Shown: piece by piece, positions 43,401 to 53,374 of the stretch
Layout: each line of letters begins with the position of its first letter
Position numbering within the stretch: the stretch's first letter is position 1
Source: Cenococcum geophilum 1.58
Taxonomy: Eukaryota > Ascomycota > Dothideomycetes > Gloniales > Gloniaceae
NCBI GenBank assembly: GCA_001692895.1
Contig: KV748188.1
Coordinates: 496,001 to 560,000, forward strand
Direction of reading: 5' to 3'
DNA: 64,000 nucleotides
Translations under genes and position numbers: made by a program
Notes under the pieces: generated by a model
What the model saw: the letters and a program-made list of their open reading frames with translations, nothing else
Told to the model about the DNA's origin: nothing
Database searches by the model: none

Positions 43401-46400
43401 AAACTAAACCTAAGCTTCTACGCCGAAAAATAGTTAATATAGATATTAAGAAATTCCTAAAAGGAAAACTAGGACTAACCCGCGAAGATATCTTATAACG
43501 CTTACCAAAGGAGTTCCGCGAATATATTAAACACTTCCTCCCTAAAAACATAGATAAGCTACCCCCTTACTAACCGTAGGACTATAAAATCAAAATTATA
43601 CCCAGAAAATAAGCCCCATACTATAAAAACAGACCACTCTTACCTACTAAACTTAGCTATATAAAGAAGTGGATTAACGAGATACTAGATAAAGGCTTTA
43701 TCCACAAATTAACCTTACTAGCTGCTGTGCCACTTCTCCTTACTACAAAACCTAGCGGCGGTGTACGAATCTGCTACAACTACCAAGGCCTAAACATAGT
43801 TACTATTAAGAATCGGTACCTATTACTACTAGTCCGCGAGACACTTAACGCACTCTATAGTACTAAGTACTTCACTAAGCTTAACATAATTACTATATTT
43901 AACCGGATCCGGATCGCGGAAGGCTATAAGTAGCTTACAGCATTTATTACCCAGTTTAGACTCTATGAGATACTAGTTACCCCATTTGGTTTCTATAACG
44001 CACCCGCCACATTCTAGAACTATATTAACTATGTTTTATATAACGCCCTTAACAACTACTACACTGCGTACCTTAATAATGTCCTTATCTTCTTAAAAAC
44101 ACGTACCAAGTATATAAAATACGTAAATGAAACTATCTAGAGACTTAATAACGCTGGACTCTAGATCAATATTAATAAGTCTAAGTTCTATACTACTAAA
44201 ATAAAATACCTTGGCTTAATTATTTTGACTAACGGCATAACTATAGACCCTAAGAAGGTGCAAGCCTTATAAAAATGGAAAGACCCGACGTTAGTTAAGG
44301 AACTATAGTAATTTCTTAGCTTCGCGAACTTCTACTAACGATTTATCTAAGGCTATTCCAAGGTAGTTAAGCCTATAACTAGACTACTAAAGAAGAGCAC
44401 TAGCTGGTTATAGGGCCCTGATTAAACACAGGCGTTCTAAACCCTAAAAACAGCATTTACTACAGCACCGGTCTTAGCGTACTATAACTATATAAAGAAG
44501 ACTGTAGTAAAGACAGACGCCTTAAACTAGGCCTTAGAAGGAGTGCTTTACTAAGCTAACGAAGATGGCAAACTTAAGCCAGTCGCATTCTTCTCTGCTA
44601 AACACTCTACCCCTAAATGTAACTATAAGATATATAATAAGGAGCTCCTAGCAATTGTAAAAGCACTAGAAGAATAGCGCCCTGAACTACAAGGAACCAA
44701 ATAACCATTTAAGATTATTACGGACCATAAGAACCTTTAGACCTTTATAACAACAAAACAACTAAACTAGCATTAAGTCCATTAGGCCAAATTCCTCTCC
44801 TAGTTTAACTTTATTATTATCTATAGACCTAGCACTAAAGCTATAATCCTAGACGCCCTAAGCCGCCTTCTAGGCGCTACGCCTACTAATGCTAATAATA
44901 AACGACTACAACACTAAGACCGCATTGTCCTACTACTAAAGAAAGTCAACCCTACTATCCTAGAAGAGCTACTAAGCGAATCCTAAGACTAGAGCGTTAA
45001 AGACTTTATTGTAGTAATGGACCCAAAGCCTAAGTAAAAACCCCTTAAGGAGCTTATTAAGAACGCCTATAAGGAGAATAAACTCGCTAGGGATATATTA
45101 ACTACGCTACGTAAATAAGAAGGCCGTAAAGCACGCCATTAACCTAAGCAGATTAGGAAGCTACTCCGCTGTAATAAATCCAAATACTTAATTGTCGACG
45201 GCCTAATCTACTATAGGAATTAAGTATTTATCCCTGATTCACCTAAACTCTAACTAGAAGTTATACACCATATATATAGTTCGGGCCCTACGGGCCACCC
45301 GGGCCACGTTAAGACGCTAAACCTCCTTAACCAAACCTATTAGTAGCCAGGTATTTCATAGTTCACGGCTACCTTTATAAAAGACTGCGCTCTCTACTTT
45401 CGCATAAAGACCCTACGCTTAGCCCCACCCGGTTTCCTAAAACCACTAAAACTACCAGTCCGCCCGTGGACTGATATCTCTATTAACCACGTCATCAACC
45501 TGCCTAAGTGCCTTCGTAATGGCAAAACATACAGATATATCTTTGTTGTTGTTAACCACCTAATAAAGATAAGATACTTTATTCCTATCACTAGCCTAGA
45601 CACTAAGGAGCTTATTAAAGCATTTACCTATACTGTCTATAAGTTATATAGCGCCCTAAGTACTATCGTCTCTAATAGAGGCTCCTCATTTATTTCTGAC
45701 TTCTGGCGCCACCTAAACTAGCGCCTAAAAGTAACTCTAAGCCCTAGTTCTACATGGCACCCCAAAATAGATAGTTAGACTAAGATTATTAATACAGCAA
45801 TAAATAAGTACCTACGCGCCTTCATGAGCTTCACCTAAGATGACTAGGTAGATTGGCTCCCCCTTACTAAATTTACCATAAATAATTAGGTTAACGAGAC
45901 CACGGGAATCTTACCGTTCTTCGCCAACTATGGCTATAACCCACGTCTAGGCGTCAAACCAGCGGGCCCCCAGCCATTAGCCCTGTCCGTATATGCAAAG
46001 AAGGAGTACCTATAAGCTGATACCATTGCGAACCGCTTTAAGCGTATCCTAACTTAGCTTAAGGCCCTAGCTCGCATCTCCTAGCAACGCTATAAAGATA
46101 ATGCTAATATAAAACGGGACGAAGGTACAATATTTAAAAAAGATAATATAGTTATAGTTAGCCTCGAAAATATAAAGACTAATCGGCCTAAAAGGAAGTG
46201 GGACGATAACTAGGATAGACCCTAGCCCGTCTTAGCTACCTATAGAGGATCTATTATAGTGGACCTCCTAGACTATATTCGTATTAATAAGTCTTTCTAT
46301 ACTTTAAAAGTCCGCCTTTAGTTCCCTAAAGAGATTCCTAGCTAAGCACGCATTAATAAAGAAGAACGTCGTAATGTTATAGGTAGGATAGCCGAAAGGA

Positions 46401-46720
46401 ATAACAACAGTAATATCACAGATAAGTGGGAATTTAAGAAGATTCTTAATATATATAATAAACAAATAGACGAGTACGGCTTAACATATTATATTAAGTG
46501 GAAGTATTACAATAAGAAAACCTAGAAACCTAAAAAATCCCTAAAAGGGTACGAGCGCGCACTACTAAAGTTTTATAAGCAACACCCTAAGAAGCCAGGA
46601 CCCCCATACTGGGCACAAAATAAGGGAGCGTTATTACGCCAAGGACGTGGCCGATTACGTAATAGGTAAGATATTATAGAACTTCAACCGCCGGTTAAAG
46701 TTATTTAATTAGTTAGATTC
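40440..46720 (+). pseudogene. Gag-pol of gypsy B, degraded, with chromodomain
   Basis: A coiled gag covers about 40550-41600 (SGLQTVYNKSRTIKSQLKKA, RKIDNADYKGQ). RT begins near 43640 (RPLLPTKLSYIKKWINEILD) and continues TKPSGGVRICYNY and VTPFGFYNAPATF; the catalytic box reads TAYLNNVLIF (about 44070), with both Asp changed to Asn. RNase H: VVKTDALNQALEGVLYQ (about 44508). Integrase: YIFVVVNHLIKIRYF (about 45535) and TIVSNRGSSFISDFW (about 45665), Asp again to Asn. The C-terminus WEFKKILNIYNKQIDEYG...YYIKWKYYN (about 46430-46510) is a chromodomain. Stops are numerous. Confidence 0.8.
42726..42817 (+). repeat. Four 23-bp tandem repeats in gypsy B
   Basis: Four direct units of 23 bp, each starting CTAAGTTCCAC or CCAAGTTCCAC, lie between the gag/protease part and RT. 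The frame around them (about 42715-43100) has no recognisable protein text. This might be a regulatory or recombination spacer, or part of an inserted repeat. Confidence 0.7.
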
Positions 46721-46975
46721 TTGCCAAAGGCGTAGCGCTAGATTAATTTAGATAGCGGTGTGAAATTCTACCAACTCTATCCACTAAGCCAACCAATTAG
46801 GATTTTCCATGCCCGGCATGGAAAATCGCTATTAGCTTAGTTAAAGGTAGTAAGCGGAACTAATATCTTTACGGTAAAAACAGGTGACCCCATACACTGC
46901 TTATTTTAAATTATCTATTTAGTTTAGAGTTAGTTGTTTAGTTTAGGGACCAAACCTTTTAGGGGAGGGGAGTAC

Positions 46976-47157
46976 TATTACGGCACTAACCTATCGCATA
47001 CTATTTATACTGTCTCGTACTATTTTCTACCATTAGCTGGCCCACCACTAGCGCCTTAGCGGCTGGCCCTACTATCTGTATATAATACCCCCTTTTACCT
47101 TCTCCTCTTTATACCACAATATAGTTATTTAGTCTACTTTATTGCAGCACCGTAATA
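46976..47157 (+). repeat. 3' LTR of gypsy B
   Basis: Starts TATTACGGCACTAACC and ends GCAGCACCGTAATA. It differs from the 5' copy mostly by C/T and G/A transitions. Confidence 0.85.
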
Positions 47158-47982
47158 ATATGTAACCAACTACGGGTGCTACCAAGACAGCCTTAACGCC
47201 ACCCTATATATTAATTGCAGATCAATATTACTTGCAGATTACTATTCCTATTTTAGCTACCATTTCATATATATATACCTCTTAATTTCCATAGATTTAC
47301 AATTAAGTTACTTGTTTAATCCTATACACTGCAAAGCTTACAGAATATATTAATAGGAGGCACTTTATCCTGTCCTTATTAAGTATAGAATTATAGTAAA
47401 AATTGGAGCTTTTATTGGCGATAATACCGGATTAAACGATGTTCTTTATTATATAATAGGCTAATAGCTTAGGCTTAAATATAAAATTACCTAGAATGCA
47501 ATATATTAAAGAATTCGCTGCTATAGGTATATTATTAATATTATTATTTTGGCCTTCCTATTTAAATTAAAGAAGGATAAGAAGCTTATAGAGTTATATA
47601 ATAAAGAGAATTAGAATTAGAAAGAAGAAAAAGACGAAAAAAAGCCTATATAATTAGTACCGCAGTATTACAGGACTTAGTTAATTGAGGCACGAGCGCC
47701 GTAAAGAATGTATACAACCCTATATAATTAGATTGTCTATTAACAGGGATATTAAGCTAAGGAGCAGAAGGTGGTAGAAAGGACGTATATATATATATAT
47801 ACTAAGTCTTAAGCGAGCTCCCTAATTAGATCCGTTACGGTGCCGTAACACACAGCTAGTAATAGCAAAAGATAAGAGGAAAAAGAAGGGCAAAGAACTA
47901 GAGCTATTATTAGCCAAAAGGGGTAAGAATATTTAAAATATTATAGGCCCTATAGGAAAGCTCTATAATCTTATTATATATA
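47158..47982 (+). pseudogene. hAT transposase relic, part 3 (first catalytic Asp region)
   Basis: At about 47395-47460 the frame reads KIGAFIGDNTGLNDVLYYI, like the hAT motif with the first catalytic Asp (xADNAxxND). It is followed by RIRCYRYIINIII and AFLFKLKK, where the family has RRxRCxGHIINL...AFLF (Gly-His changed to Tyr-Arg-Tyr). Stops and slips interrupt. It ends at 47982, where a Fot1-type element is inserted. Confidence 0.6.
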
Positions 47983-49831
47983 ACGTATTCTACTATTAAG
48001 CTACCTAACTTATCAAACTGCCCAAAATATGCCAAGCCCTTACTATTTATTCTATATCCTTTATGCCTTAACTACCTAACGCGTTATTACTTAAATATAA
48101 AGGGAGACTTTAGCTTACCCTCTAAGCCTATTAATCTAGCCAATTCCGAAGCCACTAGGCTGCTGCTAAGGCCTTTAACATTAAATGCCGGATCCTTAAT
48201 CTACGCGTAAGAGGAGTGCCTTTCCGCGCTAATACTACCCCTAACCGCCTTAAGCTCACACGCACTAAAGAGTAAACGATTATCCAATATATCCTTAACC
48301 TTAATTCGCGAGGATTCCCCCCCTAGCTGTGTAAGGTAGCAGATATAGCTAATAAACTATTGGGTATATATAGTGGTGAGCCTATAGGGAAGCACTAGGC
48401 TAAGCACTTTATAACGCGTTTAGATGCACTTAAGATAGCCTTTAATTGAGCTAAGGATAGGCAAAAGATACTACAGGAAGATCCTAAGGTAATTAACGCA
48501 TGGTTTAAGCTAGTAGAGGAGACTAAAGCTAAGTACGGCGTCTATAACAACGATATATATAACTTTAACGAGACTAGGTTCTAGATGGGCGTTATTAGGT
48601 TAATAAAAGTCGTTACTGGTTCTAAGAGACGTATAAGGCCTACTCTTACTCAGCTAGGCAATCGCGAATAGGTTACGGTTATCTAGAGCATCTGCGCCGC
48701 AGGATATATAACCCCACTATTTATTATCTATAAAGGGCGCGTCCACATCTCTGTGTAGTATAAGGAGATATTAATACCGCGTAATTAGAAGCTATTAGTC
48801 TCTAAAAACGGCTGGATAAATAACGCGTTTAGTCTTAAATAGTTAAAGCACTTTAACGCGTATATAAAGGCGCGTTAGGTAGGGGCATATAGGCTACTTA
48901 TTCTAGATGGGTATAAGAGCTATCTTAACTAGGAATTTAAGGACTACTGCCTTAAGAATAAGATCCTAACGCTTTGTATACCGCCCTATTCATCGTATAT
49001 ACTCCAGCCGCTTAACGTAGTCTACTTCTTACTGTTAAAGCTTAAGTACTCCTAGCGCGTTTAGGACTTAGCATAGAAGCGCATCTTCTATATTAATAAG
49101 GAAGGCTTCCTGCCAGCCTTTAGGGACGCGTTTTTTAACGTGTTTATAATAGAGAACTATTAAAAGGCCTTTAAGGCGTTAGGACTAGTCCCTATTAATA
49201 TATAGGTAATATTAAATCGCCTTAAAGTGCGGCTACGTACCCCGCCAGTACCCCTACTTTAAGAGACGCTATAGTAGTTAAAGACACTAAGCAATATACA
49301 TAAGTTTAGATCCTAATCTAAGCTCATACGCGAGTCCTTTACTTAGTTACCTACTATAGCGTAGGTAGGCTTCTCTTAGCTTATAAAAGGCGCTAAACTT
49401 ATACTACACCAAAACGCTCTACTTATTGCCCGCAATTATGAGCTTAAAGAGTAATTAGTAGTAATAACTAAGCGTAAATCGCGCAAAAAAAAGCGAATTT
49501 AGTAAGGTGGTATAATAGAGTATAGGACTATAGCAGCGTAGGTAGCTACTAAGGCTTCTATAGCACTCTAACCATTAAAGAAGGCTTATAGTGGTGGTAA
49601 TTAAAAAAGAGCTTAATTAGCTTTACAGCGCTGTAGGAACTACGGCGGGACTAGGTATAATACTTAAACATATAAAAAGGATATAGAGATATCTTCTAAA
49701 TCTGATATAAGTATAACATACATAGGCTCCTTATTTAATAGCGATGAAATTAAAGATGCGTAATATAAGTTGGTGCTACTAAGCTTTTTTAGGCAGTTTA
49801 ATAGGTTAGGCAGCTTGATAGTAGAATACGT
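47983..49831 (+). mobile_element. Fot1/pogo-type DNA transposon 2, RIP-degraded
   Basis: An 1849-bp element. The left end ACGTATTCTACTATTAAGCT (47983 on) is matched by the complement of the right end (ACGTATTCTACTATCAAGCT), and the arms extend about 40 bp. TA copies lie at 47981-47982 and 49832-49833. It encodes a pogo-like transposase and is inserted in the hAT relic; taking it out keeps the hAT frame continuous for about 40 bp beyond the junction. Confidence 0.88.
48040..49600 (+). pseudogene. Fot1/pogo transposase 2 with many stops
   Basis: The text runs from a helix-turn-helix part (QAAAKAFNIKCRILNLRVRG, with stops) through DNA-binding and DDE parts. The first catalytic site reads YNFNETRFQMG (about 48565), where the family has FDETGF, so Asp is Asn. 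The second reads LLILDGYKSYLN (about 48895). IPPYSSYILQPLNV (about 48980) matches PPHSSHxLQPLDV with His-to-Tyr and Asp-to-Asn changes. A Lys-rich tail (TKRKSRKKKRI) ends near 49500. Confidence 0.8.
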
Positions 49832-49833
49832 TA

Positions 49834-50140
49834 TCTATAAATTAGCTAATTATATAATATAATTTAAAGAATACTTAAGATTATTTCTATTAATAATTAT
49901 ATAAAATGAAATAGTTAGTATAATATATTAAGTATAGCTCTAGAGGATAGAGTAAAGGTTAGGCTTTAACTTTATATAAAATATTACTAGAATAGTATCT
50001 TAAAAGAGGATATCCTTATAATAAGTAAATAGGTATATTGTAAGAGTATATATATTAAATCCCGCCGCGCTTACGAATAAGTTCGCAAGCACTCTATATC
50101 TTTTTGGCCGAATGGCGACGTTAAGGCGGAAAACGTTACA
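49834..50140 (+). pseudogene. hAT transposase relic, part 4
   Basis: The text K*NS*YNILSIALEDR (about 49907-49960) matches the hAT motif TRWNSWYxML with both Trp codons turned into stops (TGG to TGA and TAG). A one-base slip separates it from the part before. It is cut at 50140 by the next LTR element, and I did not find the C-terminal part. Confidence 0.55.
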
Positions 50141-50584
50141 TGTTACGGCACTAGCAGAACTTAACAGAATTTGGCAGAACTTCACACCGGCAAGTTGCTA
50201 CAGATTGCCGCATATTGCGATTATGTGATGTAAAGATCTTATAAAACACCAAACAACGCTACTTTTCTTCTCCTTTCCTTTCCCTAGCTTTAAATTCTTA
50301 TTTATAGACAATCCAATTATATAGGCTTACGCGTCCCCTTTACCGTGCCTATACCTTAATTAACTAAGTTACTAACATTATCTAAAGCTTACTCTACTCT
50401 TTCTTCCTAAGAAGGAACTTAAATATATCTATAAGAATATAAAATAGGACCCTAAGGACATTATTAGGACCACAAGGACAGGACCTAAAAGAAAAGAATA
50501 GAACCCTAAGGAAAGAACCTACAAGATATATATAGACTAGAACCCCTAAAGAAATTACCTAGAATTACCTAACACCCCTACTAC

Positions 50585-51685
50585 TATGCTACGAACTATA
50601 GTAGCAGGTAAAGCAGCTATAGGACCCTCAAATACTTCAGATAAAGAAATAATTAACGTTTTAACCCCCTAGGCGGAGCTTACGGCTACTAATACTAAAA
50701 TTAAACAACTGCGAGAGCTGCTTAAAGCTAGAGATACCCCTATATCTAATAATAAGTCATTATTAGATAACTAAAGACTTACTATAGTCCTTTAGGCCCT
50801 ATCCTAGCGCCTTAATAGATCTACTAAGACCTATATAGCACTAAAGTGGTTAGTAAAGGTTGCGGATCCCCTACTACTTATAAACGGAACTAACCCTATA
50901 TTTAATAATTAGAAGCTTTAATTACAGAATAAGCTTAAAGTTAATGTAGACTACTTCCCTAACGCCTAAGCCAAAATGGCCTACGTTTTCGGCCGTACTA
51001 GTGGAGACGCCCAAATGTATTTACGCCTATGATACACTAAAGACTTAGCAGACCCCTTTATCTCTAAAGAAGAAATAATTAGGTACTTATCTTCTATTTA
51101 TAAAGACCCTTTTAAAGTATAGAACGCCTGCCTTAGTTATAAAAGCCTAAATATAAAAATAACGGAGACCTTTTTAGCCTTTTAAACCCGCTTTCTATAC
51201 CTAGTAGGATAGGCCTAGATTCTCTAGGAAGACTTACTACTAGACCTCTTTAATAAGCTTACCCTAGACTTATAGCGGGCCGTATTACTAGCTTATACTA
51301 CGGCATAGACATTAAAGGAACTTATAGACTATTACCTAGCTATTAACTAAGGCCTTTATTAAATTAAGGCACGCGCTAACTGGCTAAAAATTAAAAACCT
51401 TGTAAACTAGGCTATAAGTACTACAAGTACGGCCTATAGTGCCCTAGTATAATTAGCAACTCCTATAGTCAACCTAGTAGCTAGCCGTGTAGCTACCCCT
51501 ACTATAGGCCTAGTATACACCCGGCCTATATATAGCGACCCCTATATATAGGCCCTTAGCGATTAAGGAGCTTACTTCTTATACGGTTAAATAGGCTACC
51601 CTATAAGAAACTGCCTAATAAAGGCAAAGATAAATAAGGTCCTATTAATTTAGGAGAATAATATAAAGCTAGAAAAAGAGGAACC
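50585..51685 (+). pseudogene. Gag of gypsy C, degraded
   Basis: Readable gag text includes LRTIVAGKAAIGPSN near 50590, LVKVADPLLLINGTNPIFNN near 50850 and KMAYVFGRTSGDAQMYL near 50975, with regular stops in place of Gln. A zinc-knuckle relic (FLYG..GYPIRNC, about 51575-51610) lacks key Cys residues. The frame continues past the inserted element: the codon CTAG/AGA at the target reads through to RKTSL at 53378. Confidence 0.65.
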
Positions 51686-51774
51686 CTAGCATCAGGAAAT
51701 TTTTTTTCGGGCTCGTTGTTGCAGTTTACGGCAATTTGCGGCAAACTGTACGGTCGCGGCAGTCGTATATGGTC

Positions 51775-51905
51775 TTGTGCGGTTTGCGTATTTTGCAGTA
51801 AACTGTATAGAGCCTACGTATTTTGCAGTAACTTGCAGCAAACTGCATAGAGCCTACGTATTTTATAGCAACTCGCAGCAAACGCGCAGAGCCTGTGTAT
51901 TTTAC
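51775..51905. repeat. Tandem repeat, about 3 units (AGAGCCTACGTATTTT-type)
   Basis: Units of roughly 40-57 bp contain AGAGCCTACGTATTTTGCAG and GCAGCAAACTGC-like words. A related word (TAGCCTATGTATTTGTAGCAA) occurs near the other end of the element at about 53250. Confidence 0.6.
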
Positions 51906-52129
51906 ACGTTTTGTATATTTTATATATTTTATATATTTTNCANATTTTGCANATTTTATANATTTTATATTTTGCATATTTTATATTCCTATATAACTAT
52001 ATAAAATGTAGAGCTATTTATTAAGCAATTAAGATAAGGGGGATACCCTTTACAAAGGCTCCAAATTATTAATTGGCGGTATTCCTAACGATCTGCTAGC
52101 TGTGTACCGATTTCCTAACTAGGCCTAGT

Positions 52130-52370
52130 ACCTGCCTGCCTGCCTACCTACCTATCTGTCTGTCTGTCTGTACCTGCCTATGCCTACCTACCTATGCCTA
52201 CTGTCTATGCCTACTATCTGTGCCTACTTGTCTGTGCCTACTGTCTATGCCTACCTGTCTGTACCTACCTATCTGTGCTACCTGTCTATGCCTACCTGTC
52301 TATACCTACCGTCTATGCCTACCGTCTGTGCCTCCTATTTGTACTACTGTCTATGCCTACCTGTCTATAA
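52130..52370. repeat. Pyrimidine-rich microsatellite (TACC/TGCC/TGTC)
   Basis: A 240-bp stretch of TACCTGCC, CTGTCTGTCTG and TATGCCTACCTGTC words. It keeps overlapping frames open (for example PTYLCLLSMPT) that are repeat artefacts. Confidence 0.8.
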
Positions 52371-52679
52371 TTTGGGGGAAAGGTCGGCCCAATCAAAGGC
52401 TCCGCCTGATTTAATTGATTAATTAATCGTATTAATTCGAATCGTTTTCTACGGCCGTTTGCTAGCTATATATTTAAACGGTGGTTGTTTAGCTCTGGCG
52501 ACGGTTAACGGTCGTCTGGTTCTGGCGACGGTTAATGGTCGTCTGGTTCTGGCGATGGTTGACGGTCATCTGGTTCTGGCGACGGTCCTTAGCTGGCTGC
52601 CGTTCTGGTGCCTCCCTAGGTAGGGAGGATGTAAGGAAGGAAGGGTAAAGGCTATTGGGAATATAGCGGGGACCTAATG

Positions 52680-53170
52680 CAGAGCTTTGTGTAGAGCCTC
52701 CGTATGTCGCGCAAAGCCTCGTGCAGAGCCTCTGTACGTAGAGCTTTGTGTAGAGCTTCGTGCAGAGCTTCGTGTAGAGCCTCNGTATGTAGAGCNTCGC
52801 GCAAAGCCTCGTGCAGAGCCTCTGTACGTAGAGCTTCGTGTAGAGCCTTGTGTAGAGCTTCGTGCAGAGCTTCGTGTAGAGCCTTATGCAGAGCCTTGTG
52901 CAAAGCTTCGTGTAGAGCTTTGTGTAGAGCCTCGCGTAAAGCTTCGTGCAGAGCTTTGTGTAGAGCTTCGTGTAGAGCTTCGTGCAGAGCTTCGTGTAGA
53001 GCTTCGTGCAGAGCCTCGTGTAGAGCTTCGTGCAGAGCCTCGTACAGAGCCTCTGTACGCCAGAGCTTCGTATAGAGCCTCGTGTAGAGCCTCGTGCTTT
53101 GTGCAGAGCTTCGTGTAGAGCTTCGTGCAGAGCTTCGTGCAGAGCTTTGTGTAGAGCTTCGTGTAGAGCT
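52680..53170. repeat. 12-bp minisatellite GAGCYTYGTGYA, about 40 units
   Basis: The unit GAGCTTCGTGTA/GAGCCTCGTGCA repeats over about 490 bp with C/T variation at fixed places. Because 12 is a multiple of 3, frames stay open on both strands and give tetrapeptide repeats (EALH or RASC or VELR). Two undetermined bases (52784, 52796) suggest assembly difficulty. Confidence 0.85.
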
Positions 53171-53374
53171 TTATAGTATTTTTGTTGCATTTTTATTGTA
53201 GCCGAAAATTAGGGTCTACTTAAGTCGCAATTTGCGGCAATTTATATGGGTAGCCTATGTATTTGTAGCAAATCGCCGTAAGTTGCCGCAAATTGCTAAA
53301 ATCGCGACTTACGCAGGTTTTGCAGACCCCGATTTTCGCTTGCGACAACGTGCCCAAAAAAATTTTTCCTGATG

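Larger units (their letters stand above)
40016..47157 (+). mobile_element. Ty3/gypsy chromodomain retrotransposon B
   Basis: Element of 7.1 kb with 182-bp LTRs at 40016-40197 and 46976-47157. The flanks ATATA (40011-40015) and ATATG (47158-47162) fit one 5-bp duplication with a transition. A polypurine tract AGGGGAGGGGAG lies just before the 3' LTR (46961-46972). Gag, RT, RNase H, integrase and a C-terminal chromodomain follow in order, which places it with the chromoviruses. It is inserted in the hAT relic. Confidence 0.88.
51690..53374. mobile_element. 1.69-kb inverted-repeat element packed with minisatellites
   Basis: The outer ends mirror each other: CATCAGGAAATTTTTTTTCG on the left and the complement of CATCAGGAAAAATTTTTTTG on the right, followed inward by GGC(T/A)CGTTGT. 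CTAG lies outside both ends (51686-51689 and 53375-53378), a possible 4-bp duplication. There is no transposase. The interior has three tandem arrays (annotated separately) and GCAATTTGCGGCAA-like words near both ends. It interrupts the gag-pol frame of gypsy C. I do not recognise the family. Several undetermined bases (51940, 51943, 51952, 51961, 52784, 52796) lie in its arrays. Confidence 0.65.

Noticed and set aside
47838..50150. GTGCCGTAACA at 47838 and TGTTACGGCAC at 50141 as ends of one element
   Set aside because: The Fot1-type element has better termini at 47983 and 49831 with TA copies; the right-hand word is the start of the gypsy C LTR.
52489..53190. 233-codon minus-strand frame and plus-strand frames over the minisatellite
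   Set aside because: They are products of a 12-bp repeat that keeps all frames open; peptides are repeats of four residues and contain undetermined bases.
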